64,000 nt of DNA from Clostridium sp. Marseille-P299 (GTDB taxonomy: Bacteria > Bacillota > Clostridia > Lachnospirales > Lachnospiraceae), in contig NZ_FJVE01000004.1 of assembly GCF_900078195.1 (NCBI RefSeq), positions 310,001 to 374,000 of the forward strand, written 5' to 3'. Below are positions 8,204 to 18,295 of this stretch, piece by piece. Position 1 is the stretch's first letter. Every line of letters begins with the position of its first letter. Both the position numbers and the translations under genes were made by a program. Below the pieces are notes generated by a model. That model saw nothing but the letters and a program-made list of their open reading frames with translations, did not search any database and was not told the origin of the DNA.

Positions 8204-8899
8204 ATGGAACTAAAAGACATATGCATATATGATTACATAAAGGATTATTTGAATGAAATATACATTGTAAACTATAATAAAGGACAATATATTGCTCATT
8301 CCAATGAAAACTTTGAAGGTATTTATTTTATATTGGATGGAGAGGTTAAAGTAGAATGTATCACTAATTATGGAAAGAGCTTTTTAGTAGACGAGCTTTC
8401 TAAAAATGAATTTGTAGGGAAAATTAGTTATATGTATGAACAGAATTTATTGTGTGATATTACTGCCATGAGTAAGGTTACTCTACTTAAAATAGATAAA
8501 GACACCTTTAAAAAACTGCAAAAAAACTCAGAGTTCTTAAAAATATTCCTATTTAAGACTAGCAAGAGAATCTATTGTATGTATAAGAAGCTTATGTTAA
8601 GGGATTTATTCAGTCTGGAAGAAATCTTTGCATTTTACATGCTAAAAAATTCTAAAAACAATATATTTGAATATAAAAGCATGTATAGTCTTTGCAAAAC
8701 CTTGTCCATGAGCAGAAAAAGTCTTTATAATACAATAAATAAGCTTATAGAAAAGGGTTATATTAGAAAAGACAAAAATTCACTTATTATTTTAGATAAG
8801 GAATATCTAAATAGAATATCCATATCCGTAAGAGAATTTTATGAAATAGATGATTGTGATTGCAAATTTGACATAAAAATCCCCTATCCCCTTTCATAA
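8204..8899 (+). CDS. Crp/Fnr-family transcriptional regulator
   Basis: Regulator of 231 residues. Residues 15-115 form a cyclic-nucleotide-binding-like beta roll (GIYFILDGEVKVE, then a segment ending GKISYMYEQN), and the C-terminal third holds a winged helix (YSLCKTLSMSRKSLYNTINKLIEKGYIRK). I use the ATG at 8204 with AAAGGATG seven bases upstream; the TTG just before is less likely. There is no N-terminal Cys cluster like that of Fnr, although Cys residues occur near the C-terminus (DDCDCKF). It lies on the same strand as the decarboxylase operon, which has a palindromic site at the class II activator position. It is therefore the best candidate activator; its effector is unknown. Confidence 0.85.
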   Translation: MELKDICIYDYIKDYLNEIYIVNYNKGQYIAHSNENFEGIYFILDGEVKVECITNYGKSFLVDELSKNEFVGKISYMYEQNLLCDITAMSKVTLLKIDKDTFKKLQKNSEFLKIFLFKTSKRIYCMYKKLMLRDLFSLEEIFAFYMLKNSKNNIFEYKSMYSLCKTLSMSRKSLYNTINKLIEKGYIRKDKNSLIILDKEYLNRISISVREFYEIDDCDCKFDIKIPYPLS

Positions 8900-8970
8900 G
8901 GAGTTAGAGGATTTATATTCTCTTAAAATACACCTTCAGTTACTTAAACAAGGTTCAAATCCTTGTAAAA

Positions 8971-10380
8971 TCAAGCCTTCTTTGTTAATTGACAAACCGT
9001 CTCCACATGTGTTGAATGTGGAAACTGATCCACTGGGCGTACCTTTTTCACTTCATATCCGTTCTCTGTCATATACTTAAGATCTCTTGCTAAGGTTGCT
9101 GGATCACAAGATACATAAACAACTTTCTTAGGCTCCATAGCAATCACAGTATCTAATAAACTTTGATCACAACCCTTTCTTGGAGGATCTACAACAATAA
9201 CATCCGCTCTCATACTGCCATTGCTTTCTTTATACTTTTTAGGTAAAACATCTTCTGCCGCTCCAACAAAAAATTCTGCATTGTTTATATTGTTTAACGT
9301 TGCATTCCTCTTTGCATCCTCAATGGCTTCTGGTATAATCTCAACCCCATACACTTCCTTGGCTTTCTTAGCTAAGAATAAAGAGATTGTTCCAATTCCG
9401 CAGTATAAATCCCAAACAATTTCCTCTCCACTAAGGTCTGCATAGTCAAGTGCTAAATCATAGAGCTTCTTTGTTTGTATCGGATTTACCTGGAAGAATG
9501 ATAATGGTGAAATTTCATATTTAATATCACCAATCATATCTGTAATAAAGGTTTGTCCAAATATAGGAATGATTTTCGTTCCAAGAATAACATTCGTCTT
9601 GTCCTTATTTACATTTAGACATATACTTTTTAAATGATATTCTGGATAATCATTTAGGGTTTCCTTTAATTTGCTTACCAACTGCTCTATATATGGTAGT
9701 TTCGTTCCATTAATTATTAAGCATACCATAACTTCTTTTGTAGTAAATCCAACTCTAGTTAAGATATGACGAACTAAACCTTCATGTTTCTCTTCATTGT
9801 ATATACTTATCTTATACTCGTCTAAAAAATTTCGTATCGTATCTAAAATTGGTACATTAATTTTATCTTGTATATAGCAGTGACTGGAATCTATAATGCT
9901 GTGAGTACGGCTTGCATAAAATCCAATGGTCACTTTTCCTTCTTTATTTAGACCTACTGGAAATTGTGCCTTATTTCGATAATAGTATGGTTCTTCCATA
10001 CCAACTATCGGTTCCATAGGAATGTCTTTTAACCCGCCGATACGCTCTAAACAATTTCTTACCTTATTTTCTTTAAAAGACAATTGCTTTTCGTAAGACA
10101 AAGGTTGAACTTGGCACCCACCACACTTTGTGGCAATTGGACATCTAGGTTCAACGCGGTCAACGGAAGGCACAATAATTTTCTCAATCTTTGCATATCC
10201 ATACGTTTTTTTAGTTTTTAATACTTTTGCTAAGATGGTATCTCCAACTACTGCATCTTTGATAAATAAGGTAAAACCCTGATATTTACCAATGCCTTCA
10301 CCATCACTTCCGATATCTTCAATGATAACTTCAACTAAATCATTCTTTTTGGGAATATTGATACTTATATTTTCCTTCAT
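8971..10380 (-). CDS. rlmD: 23S rRNA (uracil-C5)-methyltransferase, RlmD/RlmCD family
   Basis: SAM-dependent RNA methyltransferase of 469 residues. An N-terminal TRAM domain (residues 10-65) is followed by the iron-sulphur Cys motif CPIATKCGGCQ near residue 80-90. The Rossmann domain shows FFQVNP, DLYCGIGTISLFLA, VDPPRKGCD and the catalytic Cys in VSCDPATLARD near residue 430. Length and motifs fit the RumA family, which makes 5-methyluridine in 23S rRNA (U1939, or both U747 and U1939 in some Firmicutes). It is a single gene, and a small hairpin (8948-8966) lies after the stop. Confidence 0.9.
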   Translation of the reverse strand: MKENISINIPKKNDLVEVIIEDIGSDGEGIGKYQGFTLFIKDAVVGDTILAKVLKTKKTYGYAKIEKIIVPSVDRVEPRCPIATKCGGCQVQPLSYEKQLSFKENKVRNCLERIGGLKDIPMEPIVGMEEPYYYRNKAQFPVGLNKEGKVTIGFYASRTHSIIDSSHCYIQDKINVPILDTIRNFLDEYKISIYNEEKHEGLVRHILTRVGFTTKEVMVCLIINGTKLPYIEQLVSKLKETLNDYPEYHLKSICLNVNKDKTNVILGTKIIPIFGQTFITDMIGDIKYEISPLSFFQVNPIQTKKLYDLALDYADLSGEEIVWDLYCGIGTISLFLAKKAKEVYGVEIIPEAIEDAKRNATLNNINNAEFFVGAAEDVLPKKYKESNGSMRADVIVVDPPRKGCDQSLLDTVIAMEPKKVVYVSCDPATLARDLKYMTENGYEVKKVRPVDQFPHSTHVETVCQLTKKA

Positions 10381-10577
10381 TACTCAATTCCTATCTATCT
10401 ATTAATTTTATTAATTTCCTTGTTATAATATATCATACGTTTTCTCATATAATATATGTAAATTTACATAAGCAACGCTTTATATTCTTACCCTTTTATA
10501 TTCTTACCGAAACTAAATAAGTTTTTCATTAATATTTACATACTTCTTAACCATTACAGAAAGCTTTATTTAAAGAA

Positions 10578-10635
10578 CAAACGCATGGAATTTATAGTAT
10601 GTGAATAACTACACATATAAAATTTCATGCGTTTG
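10578..10635 (-). terminator. Hairpin terminator after the YhaM-like gene
   Basis: CAAACGCATG and CATGCGTTTG form the outer stem, which extends inward through imperfect AT pairs and CACAT/ATGTG to an eight-base loop. On the minus strand it is followed by a U-rich stretch (TTCTTTAAAT). The rest of the 279-base gap between the two minus-strand genes shows nothing else I can name. Confidence 0.6.
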
Positions 10636-10659
10636 CCTAGGTCATTATAACCCTATCTA

Positions 10660-11631
10660 TTAATATATTGAAGTTCTACGAACATTAGATTCAAATAATC
10701 TTTGATAACCAAGCCAGTCGCTCTTTTCTTCTGAACTATTTAAAAGTTCTGTCATCGTTTGAAGCTTTGCATCCAAGTTGTCAGCTAAGCTAAGGGCTAA
10801 TGCTTCTGCAATTGCTGGTTTTTTAGGTGAACCATATTCTAATTCACCATGATGAGCTAATATACAGTGCATAATTTCATTTGCCATCTTATTTGGAAAA
10901 CCTGGAATGGTTTTTATTCGCTCATTAATTAATTGTGTTCCCATATAGATGTGACCTAGAAGATTTCCTTCATCGGTATAATCATTTTCTGGAAATGGCG
11001 AAATCTCTTCAAGTTTACCAATGTCATGAAACATAGCAGATGCCAGTAATAAATCTCTTTGTAACATAGGATAATGATCTGCTAAGTAATCACACAATTT
11101 TGTAATACCTAAAGTGTGCTCTAACAATCCACCAATAAAACCATGGTGTACACTCTTAGCTGCTGAATGCTTTTTAAATTTATCAATAAACTTTTTATCC
11201 TCTACAAAAAAACTATTAACTAAAGCTTTCATATGAGGTTCTTTAATCTTATTCACATAACTAAGAAGCTCTTTATACATCTCCTCTACATTTTTTGTAG
11301 ATGTTGGCATAAAATCTGCTGGATTATATTCACCTTCTTGACTCTTTCGTATACGCTTTACATTAAGTTGTAATGTACCTTGAAAGTTAGTCACTTGAGC
11401 CTCGATATGTATATAATCCATGGCATCAAAGTGTTCTATTGCCGGTCCAAGCTCCCATACCTTTGCATCAATTGTTCCTGTTTTATCTTGTAAAAGCAAA
11501 GAATAATAGCTTTTCCCATTCTTAGTTTTTAATGTCTGGGTCTGCTTACAAAGGTATGTTTCTTTAAGCATTTCACCTTCTCGTAACTCGTTTAGATATC
11601 TCATTTTTATACCTGGCCTTTCTAACTCCAT
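10660..11631 (-). CDS. yhaM: HD-domain 3'-5' exoribonuclease, YhaM family
   Basis: Protein of up to 323 residues with an N-terminal OB fold (SYYSLLLQDKTGTIDAKVWE, about residues 40-60) and a C-terminal HD domain. Metal ligands are visible in HHGFIGGLLEHT, MFHDIGKLEE and LAHHGELEYGSP. This two-domain layout is that of YhaM, a nuclease that trims RNA and single-stranded DNA from the 3' end. Two starts are possible: 11631 (used here) or the ATG at 11604, where residues MRYLNEL look more like the family N-terminus. A hairpin terminator follows. Confidence 0.87.
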   Translation of the reverse strand: MELERPGIKMRYLNELREGEMLKETYLCKQTQTLKTKNGKSYYSLLLQDKTGTIDAKVWELGPAIEHFDAMDYIHIEAQVTNFQGTLQLNVKRIRKSQEGEYNPADFMPTSTKNVEEMYKELLSYVNKIKEPHMKALVNSFFVEDKKFIDKFKKHSAAKSVHHGFIGGLLEHTLGITKLCDYLADHYPMLQRDLLLASAMFHDIGKLEEISPFPENDYTDEGNLLGHIYMGTQLINERIKTIPGFPNKMANEIMHCILAHHGELEYGSPKKPAIAEALALSLADNLDAKLQTMTELLNSSEEKSDWLGYQRLFESNVRRTSIY

Positions 11632-11691
11632 AATTCCATTATACCCTACAAATGCCGAGATATAAAGTAAGAAATATAATAATCCATAAAT

Positions 11692-13050
11692 CTACTTACT
11701 TTTTTTTTGTAAAACTACATCAACTTCCATCTCTTTTAATACTTGCTTTGATTTTCTTTGTATGGTTATCGTAACTTTTTCACCAACACTATGGGTATTT
11801 AAAATTCTATTAAATCCATTCATTGACTTAACTTTTGTATTATTTACTGCTGTAATTATATCTCCTTGACAAATTCCAGCATCTAAAGCTGGGGAATCGG
11901 AATGTATATCTGTTACATAGATTCCATTTTCAAGTCCCTCTTGTTCTAAAAAGTCTTCTGGTATATCCATTCCTTGAATACCAAAATAAATACGATCCGT
12001 TTTATTTGCAAGTGATGAGATAACCGGCTTTAGCTTCGAAATTCCAATAACAGTGCTTATATTAGAATTTGTATCTTCCTTTAATGTCTGCGTAATAACC
12101 CCAATTATATCACCATATTCGTTAATTAATATACCAGCACTTTCCGGTGTATCTGTAATGTTTGTAGTGAACAAATCAAGGCTATTATCTGTTACATACA
12201 CTAAACTACCCTTGCTTGTTATCATTCCTATTTCCATCGAACCAGCATAACCATTAGGGCTTCCAAGTGCCATTACAAAATCACCTACTGCAACTCCATA
12301 AGATTCACCTAAATCAGCTTTTACGATATGTTCAAGCTTATCCTCTGGTATGCTTTTAAGTTCCACTGCAATGACTGCAAGATTATATTCTTTATCATAA
12401 TTCCATAACACCCCAGAAGCCGTTACATCCCCATAGAATTTTACTTCAATGTTATCTGCATTCTCGACTTTATCTAGATTTGTAAGAATTAAGATGTCTA
12501 CATTATTTTCTCCAATTACAACACCTGTGGTTGATTTTCTCTTCTCATATTCATTGTTAAACCAATCCACTCCACTTTCCACTGCTGTTACGGTTGTTAA
12601 GGAATGGTTGATTTCACCCGCAAGTTCTTTAATATCTGAATATATACTTTGTAAATCTCCAAGTGTAGCATCAATTTTTTGCTCTATAATTGTTGGTTGA
12701 GGCTTTTCTTCCTTTTTCTCATCTACCGTCTCACTTGCACCATTGGTTGGCGCAATACTTATGCTAGGGATAGGAGTAGGTGTTAAACCTATCGCTGCAC
12801 CGGCTTCATCTGGACCGTTTGAAGGAAATAAAATCTGCTGGCGCTGGGCCTCGTCCAATCCTAATAAATGAAACAATAAAGAATCCGATTTTATAAATGC
12901 TATTCTTGCCACAATCCCAAAAATGACCGCAAGAACCAATGTAGCTGCAATTGAAAGCATAAAACGCTTAATTCTATGCTTTCTTCTTGAAACTACCTTC
13001 TCTTGTATAAAACTGAATTCTTTCTCATTTCCACGTTTCATTGTATCCAT
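11692..13050 (-). CDS. HtrA-like PDZ protein with degenerate protease active site
   Basis: Membrane-anchored protein of 452 residues: a basic cytoplasmic tail, one membrane segment (about residues 28-50), a Thr/Pro-rich linker (GLTPTPIPSISIAP), a trypsin-like domain and a PDZ domain (GIYVTDIHSDSPALDAGI). The overall order is that of HtrA/DegP proteases. The catalytic triad appears lost: the His motif TNHHVV is replaced by TNLDKV, the Asp of DLAV is Asn (NLAVIAV), and the GNSGG Ser motif reads PESAG. It may be a pseudo-protease acting as a sensor or scaffold. The ATG at 13050 has AAGGAGAAGG just upstream; the in-frame start at 13116 does not. It follows a two-component system on the same strand, 117 bases after its kinase. 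Confidence 0.8.
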   Translation of the reverse strand: MDTMKRGNEKEFSFIQEKVVSRRKHRIKRFMLSIAATLVLAVIFGIVARIAFIKSDSLLFHLLGLDEAQRQQILFPSNGPDEAGAAIGLTPTPIPSISIAPTNGASETVDEKKEEKPQPTIIEQKIDATLGDLQSIYSDIKELAGEINHSLTTVTAVESGVDWFNNEYEKRKSTTGVVIGENNVDILILTNLDKVENADNIEVKFYGDVTASGVLWNYDKEYNLAVIAVELKSIPEDKLEHIVKADLGESYGVAVGDFVMALGSPNGYAGSMEIGMITSKGSLVYVTDNSLDLFTTNITDTPESAGILINEYGDIIGVITQTLKEDTNSNISTVIGISKLKPVISSLANKTDRIYFGIQGMDIPEDFLEQEGLENGIYVTDIHSDSPALDAGICQGDIITAVNNTKVKSMNGFNRILNTHSVGEKVTITIQRKSKQVLKEMEVDVVLQKKSK

Positions 13051-13167
13051 ATACCTTCTCCTTATGCTTCCATAAGTTACGCTTGTCTTATCATTGTAGC
13101 ACCAACTTATGAACATATTATGAAGATTTTGTAAATATTGTTACTTATGCAAGGTTATGTGTCATTT

Positions 13168-14571
13168 TTATATATCTGAGCGATGTAAGGTAAAAATAAA
13201 TTCTGTTCCAACACCTTCAGTACTAATTACATTTATATTCTCATTATGCGCTAAAAGTATCTCTTTCGTAATTGAAAGTCCTAAACCAGTACCTTTTTTA
13301 TCCTTGCCTCTTGATGTATCAGTTTTATAAAATCTTTCCCAGATTTTTTTAATGCTATCTTTTGGTATACCAATTCCATGATCTTTAATTGATATAAAAA
13401 CCTTGGAACCCTTTTCCTCAACAGAAACCTTAATTGTGGATTCTGGATTACTAAATTTAATTGCATTATCAATTAAATTGTATAAAACTTGTTGAATTTT
13501 ATCAACGTCTGCATCTACATATATTTCCATTGATGAAAATATAAGATTAAGCATTATTTTCTTCTTTGTACACTGACCTTCAAAGGTTGCTGCTGTTTTT
13601 CTTATTACCTTATTAATATCAAAAGAAGTAATATCTAATATTGTTCCATTATTCTCAAAACTATTTAATGCAAGTAAATTAGTTGTTAACTTTGTAAGGC
13701 GCTCTGCCTCAAACAAAATAATATCTAAATACTTTCCTTGCATTTCATAGCTTATCGTTCCATCTAGCATTGCTTCTGCATATCCTTTAATACTAGTTAG
13801 AGGAGAACGAAAATCGTGTGATATATTTGCTACGAACTTTTTTTGATAATCATCTAGATTTTTTAATTCATCTGCCATATATCGAATGGTATTTGCTAAA
13901 TCACGATACTCATCATGGGAATATACTTTGATTGGATAGTCAAAGTTTCCACTGGAGTATTCTTTCGTTGCTTTTATCATCCTCTCTACTGGAATCACCG
14001 TAATATAGTAGATAATCATAAATATTAAAAGTAAAATTAACAGAAAAATAAGATAGCAAATATTGATAAAGTCAACATAGTTAACACTATCCCCTTTGAT
14101 TCCTTCCATCGAAGTATGAATGCATACATAACCCTTTACAGAATAATTATAAGGAATCCTTACGATAACACTTAACATTGGTTCCGAAAAAATCCCTTTA
14201 AAATATACATTTTTAGCATATGTTTGTTCTAAGTAAGTCTCATCTATCTCATTGATATTAATACCCTGGGCATTACTTTTTGTATCAGCAATTACTTCTC
14301 CATTGTTGTCTACAATCCATATTCTCGTCTTTAAAAATGAATCTACCGTACGAAGTTGCTTTAGCATATCTGTTAATGACATTTGCTCATTGTAGTATTG
14401 GCTCGCATATTCTGATACAATAAGGGATGCTTCACTATAGAGTGCTTCTTTTTTCTTTTCAATTAAATTTTCTTGCATAAGATTTCTGCCAAACGTATTT
14501 AATAAAAAGAACATAGATAGAGCAGCAATCAAATATAGAACTACTAATTTTATAAGTACACGTTTTTTCAT
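13168..14571 (-). CDS. Sensor histidine kinase (HAMP, HisKA, HATPase)
   Basis: Membrane kinase of 467 residues. Two membrane segments (about 8-28 and 165-190) flank an extracellular sensor region. A HAMP linker follows, then the HisKA box ISHDFRSPLTSIKGY with the phospho-accepting His. The ATP domain shows the N box (LYNLIDNAIKFSN), DHGIGIP and GTGLGLSI. It is a PhoR/ResE-type kinase. The gene follows the response regulator on the same strand with a 141-base gap that holds no gene. Its GGGGGAG ribosome site lies just before the ATG. The signal is unknown; the adjacent PDZ protein could be a partner. Confidence 0.92.
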   Translation of the reverse strand: MKKRVLIKLVVLYLIAALSMFFLLNTFGRNLMQENLIEKKKEALYSEASLIVSEYASQYYNEQMSLTDMLKQLRTVDSFLKTRIWIVDNNGEVIADTKSNAQGININEIDETYLEQTYAKNVYFKGIFSEPMLSVIVRIPYNYSVKGYVCIHTSMEGIKGDSVNYVDFINICYLIFLLILLLIFMIIYYITVIPVERMIKATKEYSSGNFDYPIKVYSHDEYRDLANTIRYMADELKNLDDYQKKFVANISHDFRSPLTSIKGYAEAMLDGTISYEMQGKYLDIILFEAERLTKLTTNLLALNSFENNGTILDITSFDINKVIRKTAATFEGQCTKKKIMLNLIFSSMEIYVDADVDKIQQVLYNLIDNAIKFSNPESTIKVSVEEKGSKVFISIKDHGIGIPKDSIKKIWERFYKTDTSRGKDKKGTGLGLSITKEILLAHNENINVISTEGVGTEFIFTLHRSDI

Positions 14572-14712
14572 AGTGCTCCCCCTATCCTGTATACTTTCTT
14601 AGTTGTAACCCTTATCTTTCGTGTTTTCCCTAAAATACCTCTTTTATTAAATATATGATATAGTGCGCACAACTTCTTCGAAATCATACTAATCTGCCAA
14701 CGCAATCATATT

Positions 14713-15423
14713 CTATTTTTTCACTTCAAACTTATACCCAATTCCCCAAACAGTAGATAGCCTCCAAGACTCATGATCTTTTATCTTTTCACGTAAACGC
14801 TTAATGTGAACATCTACCGTTCTTGTATCTCCCATATATTCATAACCCCAAATATGATCTAGCAACTGCTCTCTTGTAAATACTTGATTTGGATGAGAAG
14901 CTAGAAAATAAAATAATTCTAGCTCCTTTGGTGGCATTTCAATCACTGCCCCATAATAAGTAACAGAATAGTTGGACTGATTTACCGTAAGGTCTGGATA
15001 AGATACAAAATCGCCTGTTTGTGGTATGCTTTCTTGTCCGGATTGTGGTGCTTGAACCACTCTTCGAAGTACCGCCTTTACCCTAGCTACAAGTTCTTTT
15101 GAATCAAATGGTTTTATCATATAATCATCTGCACCAAGCTCAAGACCAAGAACTTTATCAAAAATCTCGCCTTTTGCAGACAACATAATTATAGGAACCG
15201 AAGACGTTTTTCTAACTTCACGGCATACCTCGTATCCATCAATTCCTGGAAGCATCAAATCTAATAAGATTAAATTTGGTTGATAACGTTTGAATTGTTC
15301 AATCGCTTCTTCTCCATCATATACAATTAAAGTATCAAAACATTCTTTGATTAAATATAAAGAGATAAGTTCTGCTATATTAGCATCATCATCAACAATT
15401 AATATTTTTTGCTTTGTTGCCAT
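14713..15423 (-). CDS. OmpR/PhoB-family response regulator
   Basis: Response regulator of 236 residues. The receiver domain has the acidic pocket (VDDDANI), the phosphorylated Asp in LILLDLMLPG, and the conserved Thr/Ser (MLSAKGE) and Lys (IKPFD). The C-terminal winged helix is of the OmpR type (FTREQLLDHIWGYEY, then TRTVDVHIKRLREKI). It probably works with the kinase just downstream. It starts only 15 bases after mutS2 ends on the same strand, so read-through from mutS2 is likely. Confidence 0.93.
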   Translation of the reverse strand: MATKQKILIVDDDANIAELISLYLIKECFDTLIVYDGEEAIEQFKRYQPNLILLDLMLPGIDGYEVCREVRKTSSVPIIMLSAKGEIFDKVLGLELGADDYMIKPFDSKELVARVKAVLRRVVQAPQSGQESIPQTGDFVSYPDLTVNQSNYSVTYYGAVIEMPPKELELFYFLASHPNQVFTREQLLDHIWGYEYMGDTRTVDVHIKRLREKIKDHESWRLSTVWGIGYKFEVKK

Positions 15424-15438
15424 TTGACCCCACCTTTT

Positions 15439-17823
15439 CTACTTAAATTCAACGATAGTTACACCATGGTCCCCTTCACCAAACCCTCCAATGCGGAAAG
15501 ATTTCACATATTTTGTGCGTTTTAAATGTGCATGTACTGCCTCTTTTAATGCACCCGTACCGCGGCCGTGAATAATTGTAACTTGTGGTAAATGTGCAAG
15601 ATAAGCATCATCTAAGTATTTATCTACTAAAGGAATTGCTTCATCTACACGTTTCCCAATAATGTTTATTTCAGGGCTAATGGATAAGGATTTGCTCATA
15701 CGTATCTTACCACTTTGGGTTTTCGTAAGAACAGGCGTCTTAATAGTTTCTTCATCGATCAACTCTAAATCTTTAATATTTACAAGGGAACGCAAAATAC
15801 CCATTTGCACATATAGATCACCTTTTGCATTTGGAAGTGAACTAACGGTACCCTTTAAGTTAAGACTTAGAACATTCACAGAATCTCCTAGTTTAAAGTC
15901 ACTTGGTTTATGTTGTTTATTACTCTTCTTTTTCTTTACCGCAAGCTTAGAATCAGCTTCACCCAATCGTTCACGTAAGGCATTTCTCTCATTTTCCATA
16001 TCCTTACCAATGCCGCCTTCTTTGCTCCACTTATTGTACTTACGTATTGTCTCATCCGCATAGTCTTTTGCTTCTTGTAAAATCTCACGAGCTCTTTCAT
16101 TGGCTTCTCTTAAGATTCTTTCTTTTGCAGAGTCAATCTTATCATTCTTTTCTGCCAAACGCTTTTTAAGCTCTTCAATCTCTTTTTTATGAAGATTAAT
16201 TTCTTCTTTGTCTTTTTCCATTGCAATACGACTAGCTTCTAAGTTACTAATAACGTCTTCAAAGCTTTCATCCTTTGTACCAATAAGTTCTCTCGCATTA
16301 TCAATGATAAAATCAGGTAGTCCTAATTTTGAAGAGATGGCAAATGCATTACTCTTCCCTGGAATACCTATTAATAAGCGGTAAGTTGGTCGTAAGGTTT
16401 CTACACTAAACTCACAAGAGGCATTGGAAACCCCTTCTGTTGATAGCGCATATATTTTAAGTTCACTATAATGGGTGGTTGCCATTGTGCGAATTCCCTT
16501 ATCCTTTAAATAGGACAAAATAGATATTGCTAATGCAGCACCTTCGGTTGGATCTGTACCCGCACCTAATTCATCAAATAAAGCTAATGAATTTTCATTG
16601 GCTTGCTTTAAAATGGATACTGTATTTGTCATATGAGATGAGAATGTACTTAAACTTTGTTCAATGCTTTGCTCATCCCCAATGTCTGCATATACTTCTT
16701 CAAAGACTGATAATTCAGAACCATCAAAAGCTGGAATATGAAGTCCTGCTTGCCCCATAAGGGTAAATAAACCAACAGTTTTTAATGAAACCGTCTTACC
16801 GCCAGTGTTTGGTCCTGTAATTATTAATAAATGAAAGTCTTTACCAAGATAAATATCAATTGGCACTACGTGATGTGGATCAATGAGCGGATGACGTCCT
16901 TTTTTGATATTAATATAATGATTATTATTAAATTTAGGTTCTGTACCCTTCATTTGCTTCGACAACTGAGCTCTTGCAAATATAAAATCAAATTCCACAA
17001 GGGTTTGTAAGTTATATTTTAAATTCTCTGTTTCTTCTGCAACCATATTACTTAATTCTGCAAGAACTTTTTCAATTTCTTCTCGCTCACGAACCGCTAG
17101 CTCTGCTAATTCATTGTTTAGCTTAACAATTGCCATCGGCTCAATAAATGCTGTGGAACCAGTGGAAGATTGATCGTGCATCATACCTTGGAAGGTGTTT
17201 TTATATTCTTGCTTTACTGGTAAACAATAACGACCATTGCGCATTGTAATAAGCGCATCTTGAAGCATTGTACGAGTAGTGCTGGAATTTAATATGGTAT
17301 TTAACTGCTCATGTACTTTGTCATTTGTTATTTTAATTTGTCTACGAACACTCTTTAAGCCTGGACTTGCATCATCTGCAATCTCTTCTTCTGAAATAAT
17401 GCATCGTAAAATTTCATTATTTATTGGAGATAATGGCTCTAATAGACGAAAACGTTCTGATAAGCTATCGCCTTCTTCCTCATCATCTTCGTTTTTAGAG
17501 GAGTACCCATAATTCTTTACTCGAAGTGTTGCTGTTAATATAGAACTAATTCTTAATAACTCACCTGCTCCAAGTGTTGATCCAACCTCCAAACGGATAA
17601 GAGAAGCCCTAATATCTGGCACTCCAGAAAAGGATAGACTGCCTTTCTTAAAAATACGAGATAGCGCATCACTCGTTTCTTTTTGCATTGCTAGTATTTC
17701 TTCAAGATTACTACTAGGCTTTAAATGGGAACATTTCTCCTTTCCCATTGTTGAACCGGCATATGCGGTTAATTTATCGATAATTTTGTAATATTCTAAT
17801 GTCTTTAATGCTTTTTCATTCAT
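15439..17823 (-). CDS. mutS2: MutS2 family ATPase / Smr endonuclease
   Basis: Protein of 794 residues. The core and clamp regions come first, then a MutS ATPase domain with Walker A (TGPNTGGKTVSLKT), Walker B (LALFDELGAGTDPTEGAAL) and the conserved ATTHYSELK. A long charged coiled coil (about residues 515-640) and a C-terminal Smr nuclease domain (HGRGTGALKEAVHAHL, ending FGEGDHGVTIVEF) follow. MutS2 lacks the mismatch-reading domain. It has been linked to suppression of recombination and, in Bacillus, to splitting of collided ribosomes. Full length and intact. Confidence 0.95.
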   Translation of the reverse strand: MNEKALKTLEYYKIIDKLTAYAGSTMGKEKCSHLKPSSNLEEILAMQKETSDALSRIFKKGSLSFSGVPDIRASLIRLEVGSTLGAGELLRISSILTATLRVKNYGYSSKNEDDEEEGDSLSERFRLLEPLSPINNEILRCIISEEEIADDASPGLKSVRRQIKITNDKVHEQLNTILNSSTTRTMLQDALITMRNGRYCLPVKQEYKNTFQGMMHDQSSTGSTAFIEPMAIVKLNNELAELAVREREEIEKVLAELSNMVAEETENLKYNLQTLVEFDFIFARAQLSKQMKGTEPKFNNNHYINIKKGRHPLIDPHHVVPIDIYLGKDFHLLIITGPNTGGKTVSLKTVGLFTLMGQAGLHIPAFDGSELSVFEEVYADIGDEQSIEQSLSTFSSHMTNTVSILKQANENSLALFDELGAGTDPTEGAALAISILSYLKDKGIRTMATTHYSELKIYALSTEGVSNASCEFSVETLRPTYRLLIGIPGKSNAFAISSKLGLPDFIIDNARELIGTKDESFEDVISNLEASRIAMEKDKEEINLHKKEIEELKKRLAEKNDKIDSAKERILREANERAREILQEAKDYADETIRKYNKWSKEGGIGKDMENERNALRERLGEADSKLAVKKKKSNKQHKPSDFKLGDSVNVLSLNLKGTVSSLPNAKGDLYVQMGILRSLVNIKDLELIDEETIKTPVLTKTQSGKIRMSKSLSISPEINIIGKRVDEAIPLVDKYLDDAYLAHLPQVTIIHGRGTGALKEAVHAHLKRTKYVKSFRIGGFGEGDHGVTIVEFK

Positions 17824-18012
17824 AACTTGACCTCCAAGCTTTCACAAGGAATCCCATACATATCGATTGCACAGGTATACACCAATACTTTGGATTATTC
17901 ACAATATTGTTAAAATAAGCTGATCATATCTATTTTACATTATTTCTCTTAAAAATTAAACATAAACTTTATTTTTGAATTGGCTATAATGCCTTTGTTA
18001 CTTTGTTGGAAT

Positions 18013-18224
18013 GGCGATTTGGATAAAACAGAAAGACTCATGCTTCGATTTCAATGTATAAGAAGTACTAATTCTCTTATTATTTGTGTTAAGCATATCA
18101 GCAAACAGATAACTCGCCTAGCTCAAACAAATCTGTTTGCTGATATAACACAAATAATAAGAGAAAAGTACTTCTAATACATTTCCATAGGCGCATTCGT
18201 TCTTTCTGTTTTATCCAAATCGCC
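18013..18224. repeat. 212-bp imperfect palindrome of unknown type
   Basis: The first bases, GGCGATTTGGATAAAACAG, recur as an exact reverse complement at the right end (18206-18224). The inner arms also pair through TTCTCTTATTATTTGTGTTA and CAGCAAACAGAT with short interruptions. The whole element folds into one long hairpin and lies in the 609-base gap between mutS2 and trmL. No target-site duplication or transposase is evident. It could be a miniature inverted-repeat element, a small RNA gene or an unusual double terminator. No gene was found in the rest of the gap. Confidence 0.75.
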
Positions 18225-18295
18225 GGCAAGGTTTTGAAACAAGTAGTTGATAGGGAAATTTTTAATAGAGATATCTTTTTTAGAGACAACGCAAA

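Noticed and set aside
18001..18289. Short open frames across the palindrome at 18 kb
   Set aside because: They mirror each other through the inverted repeat, lack ribosome sites and show no protein family.
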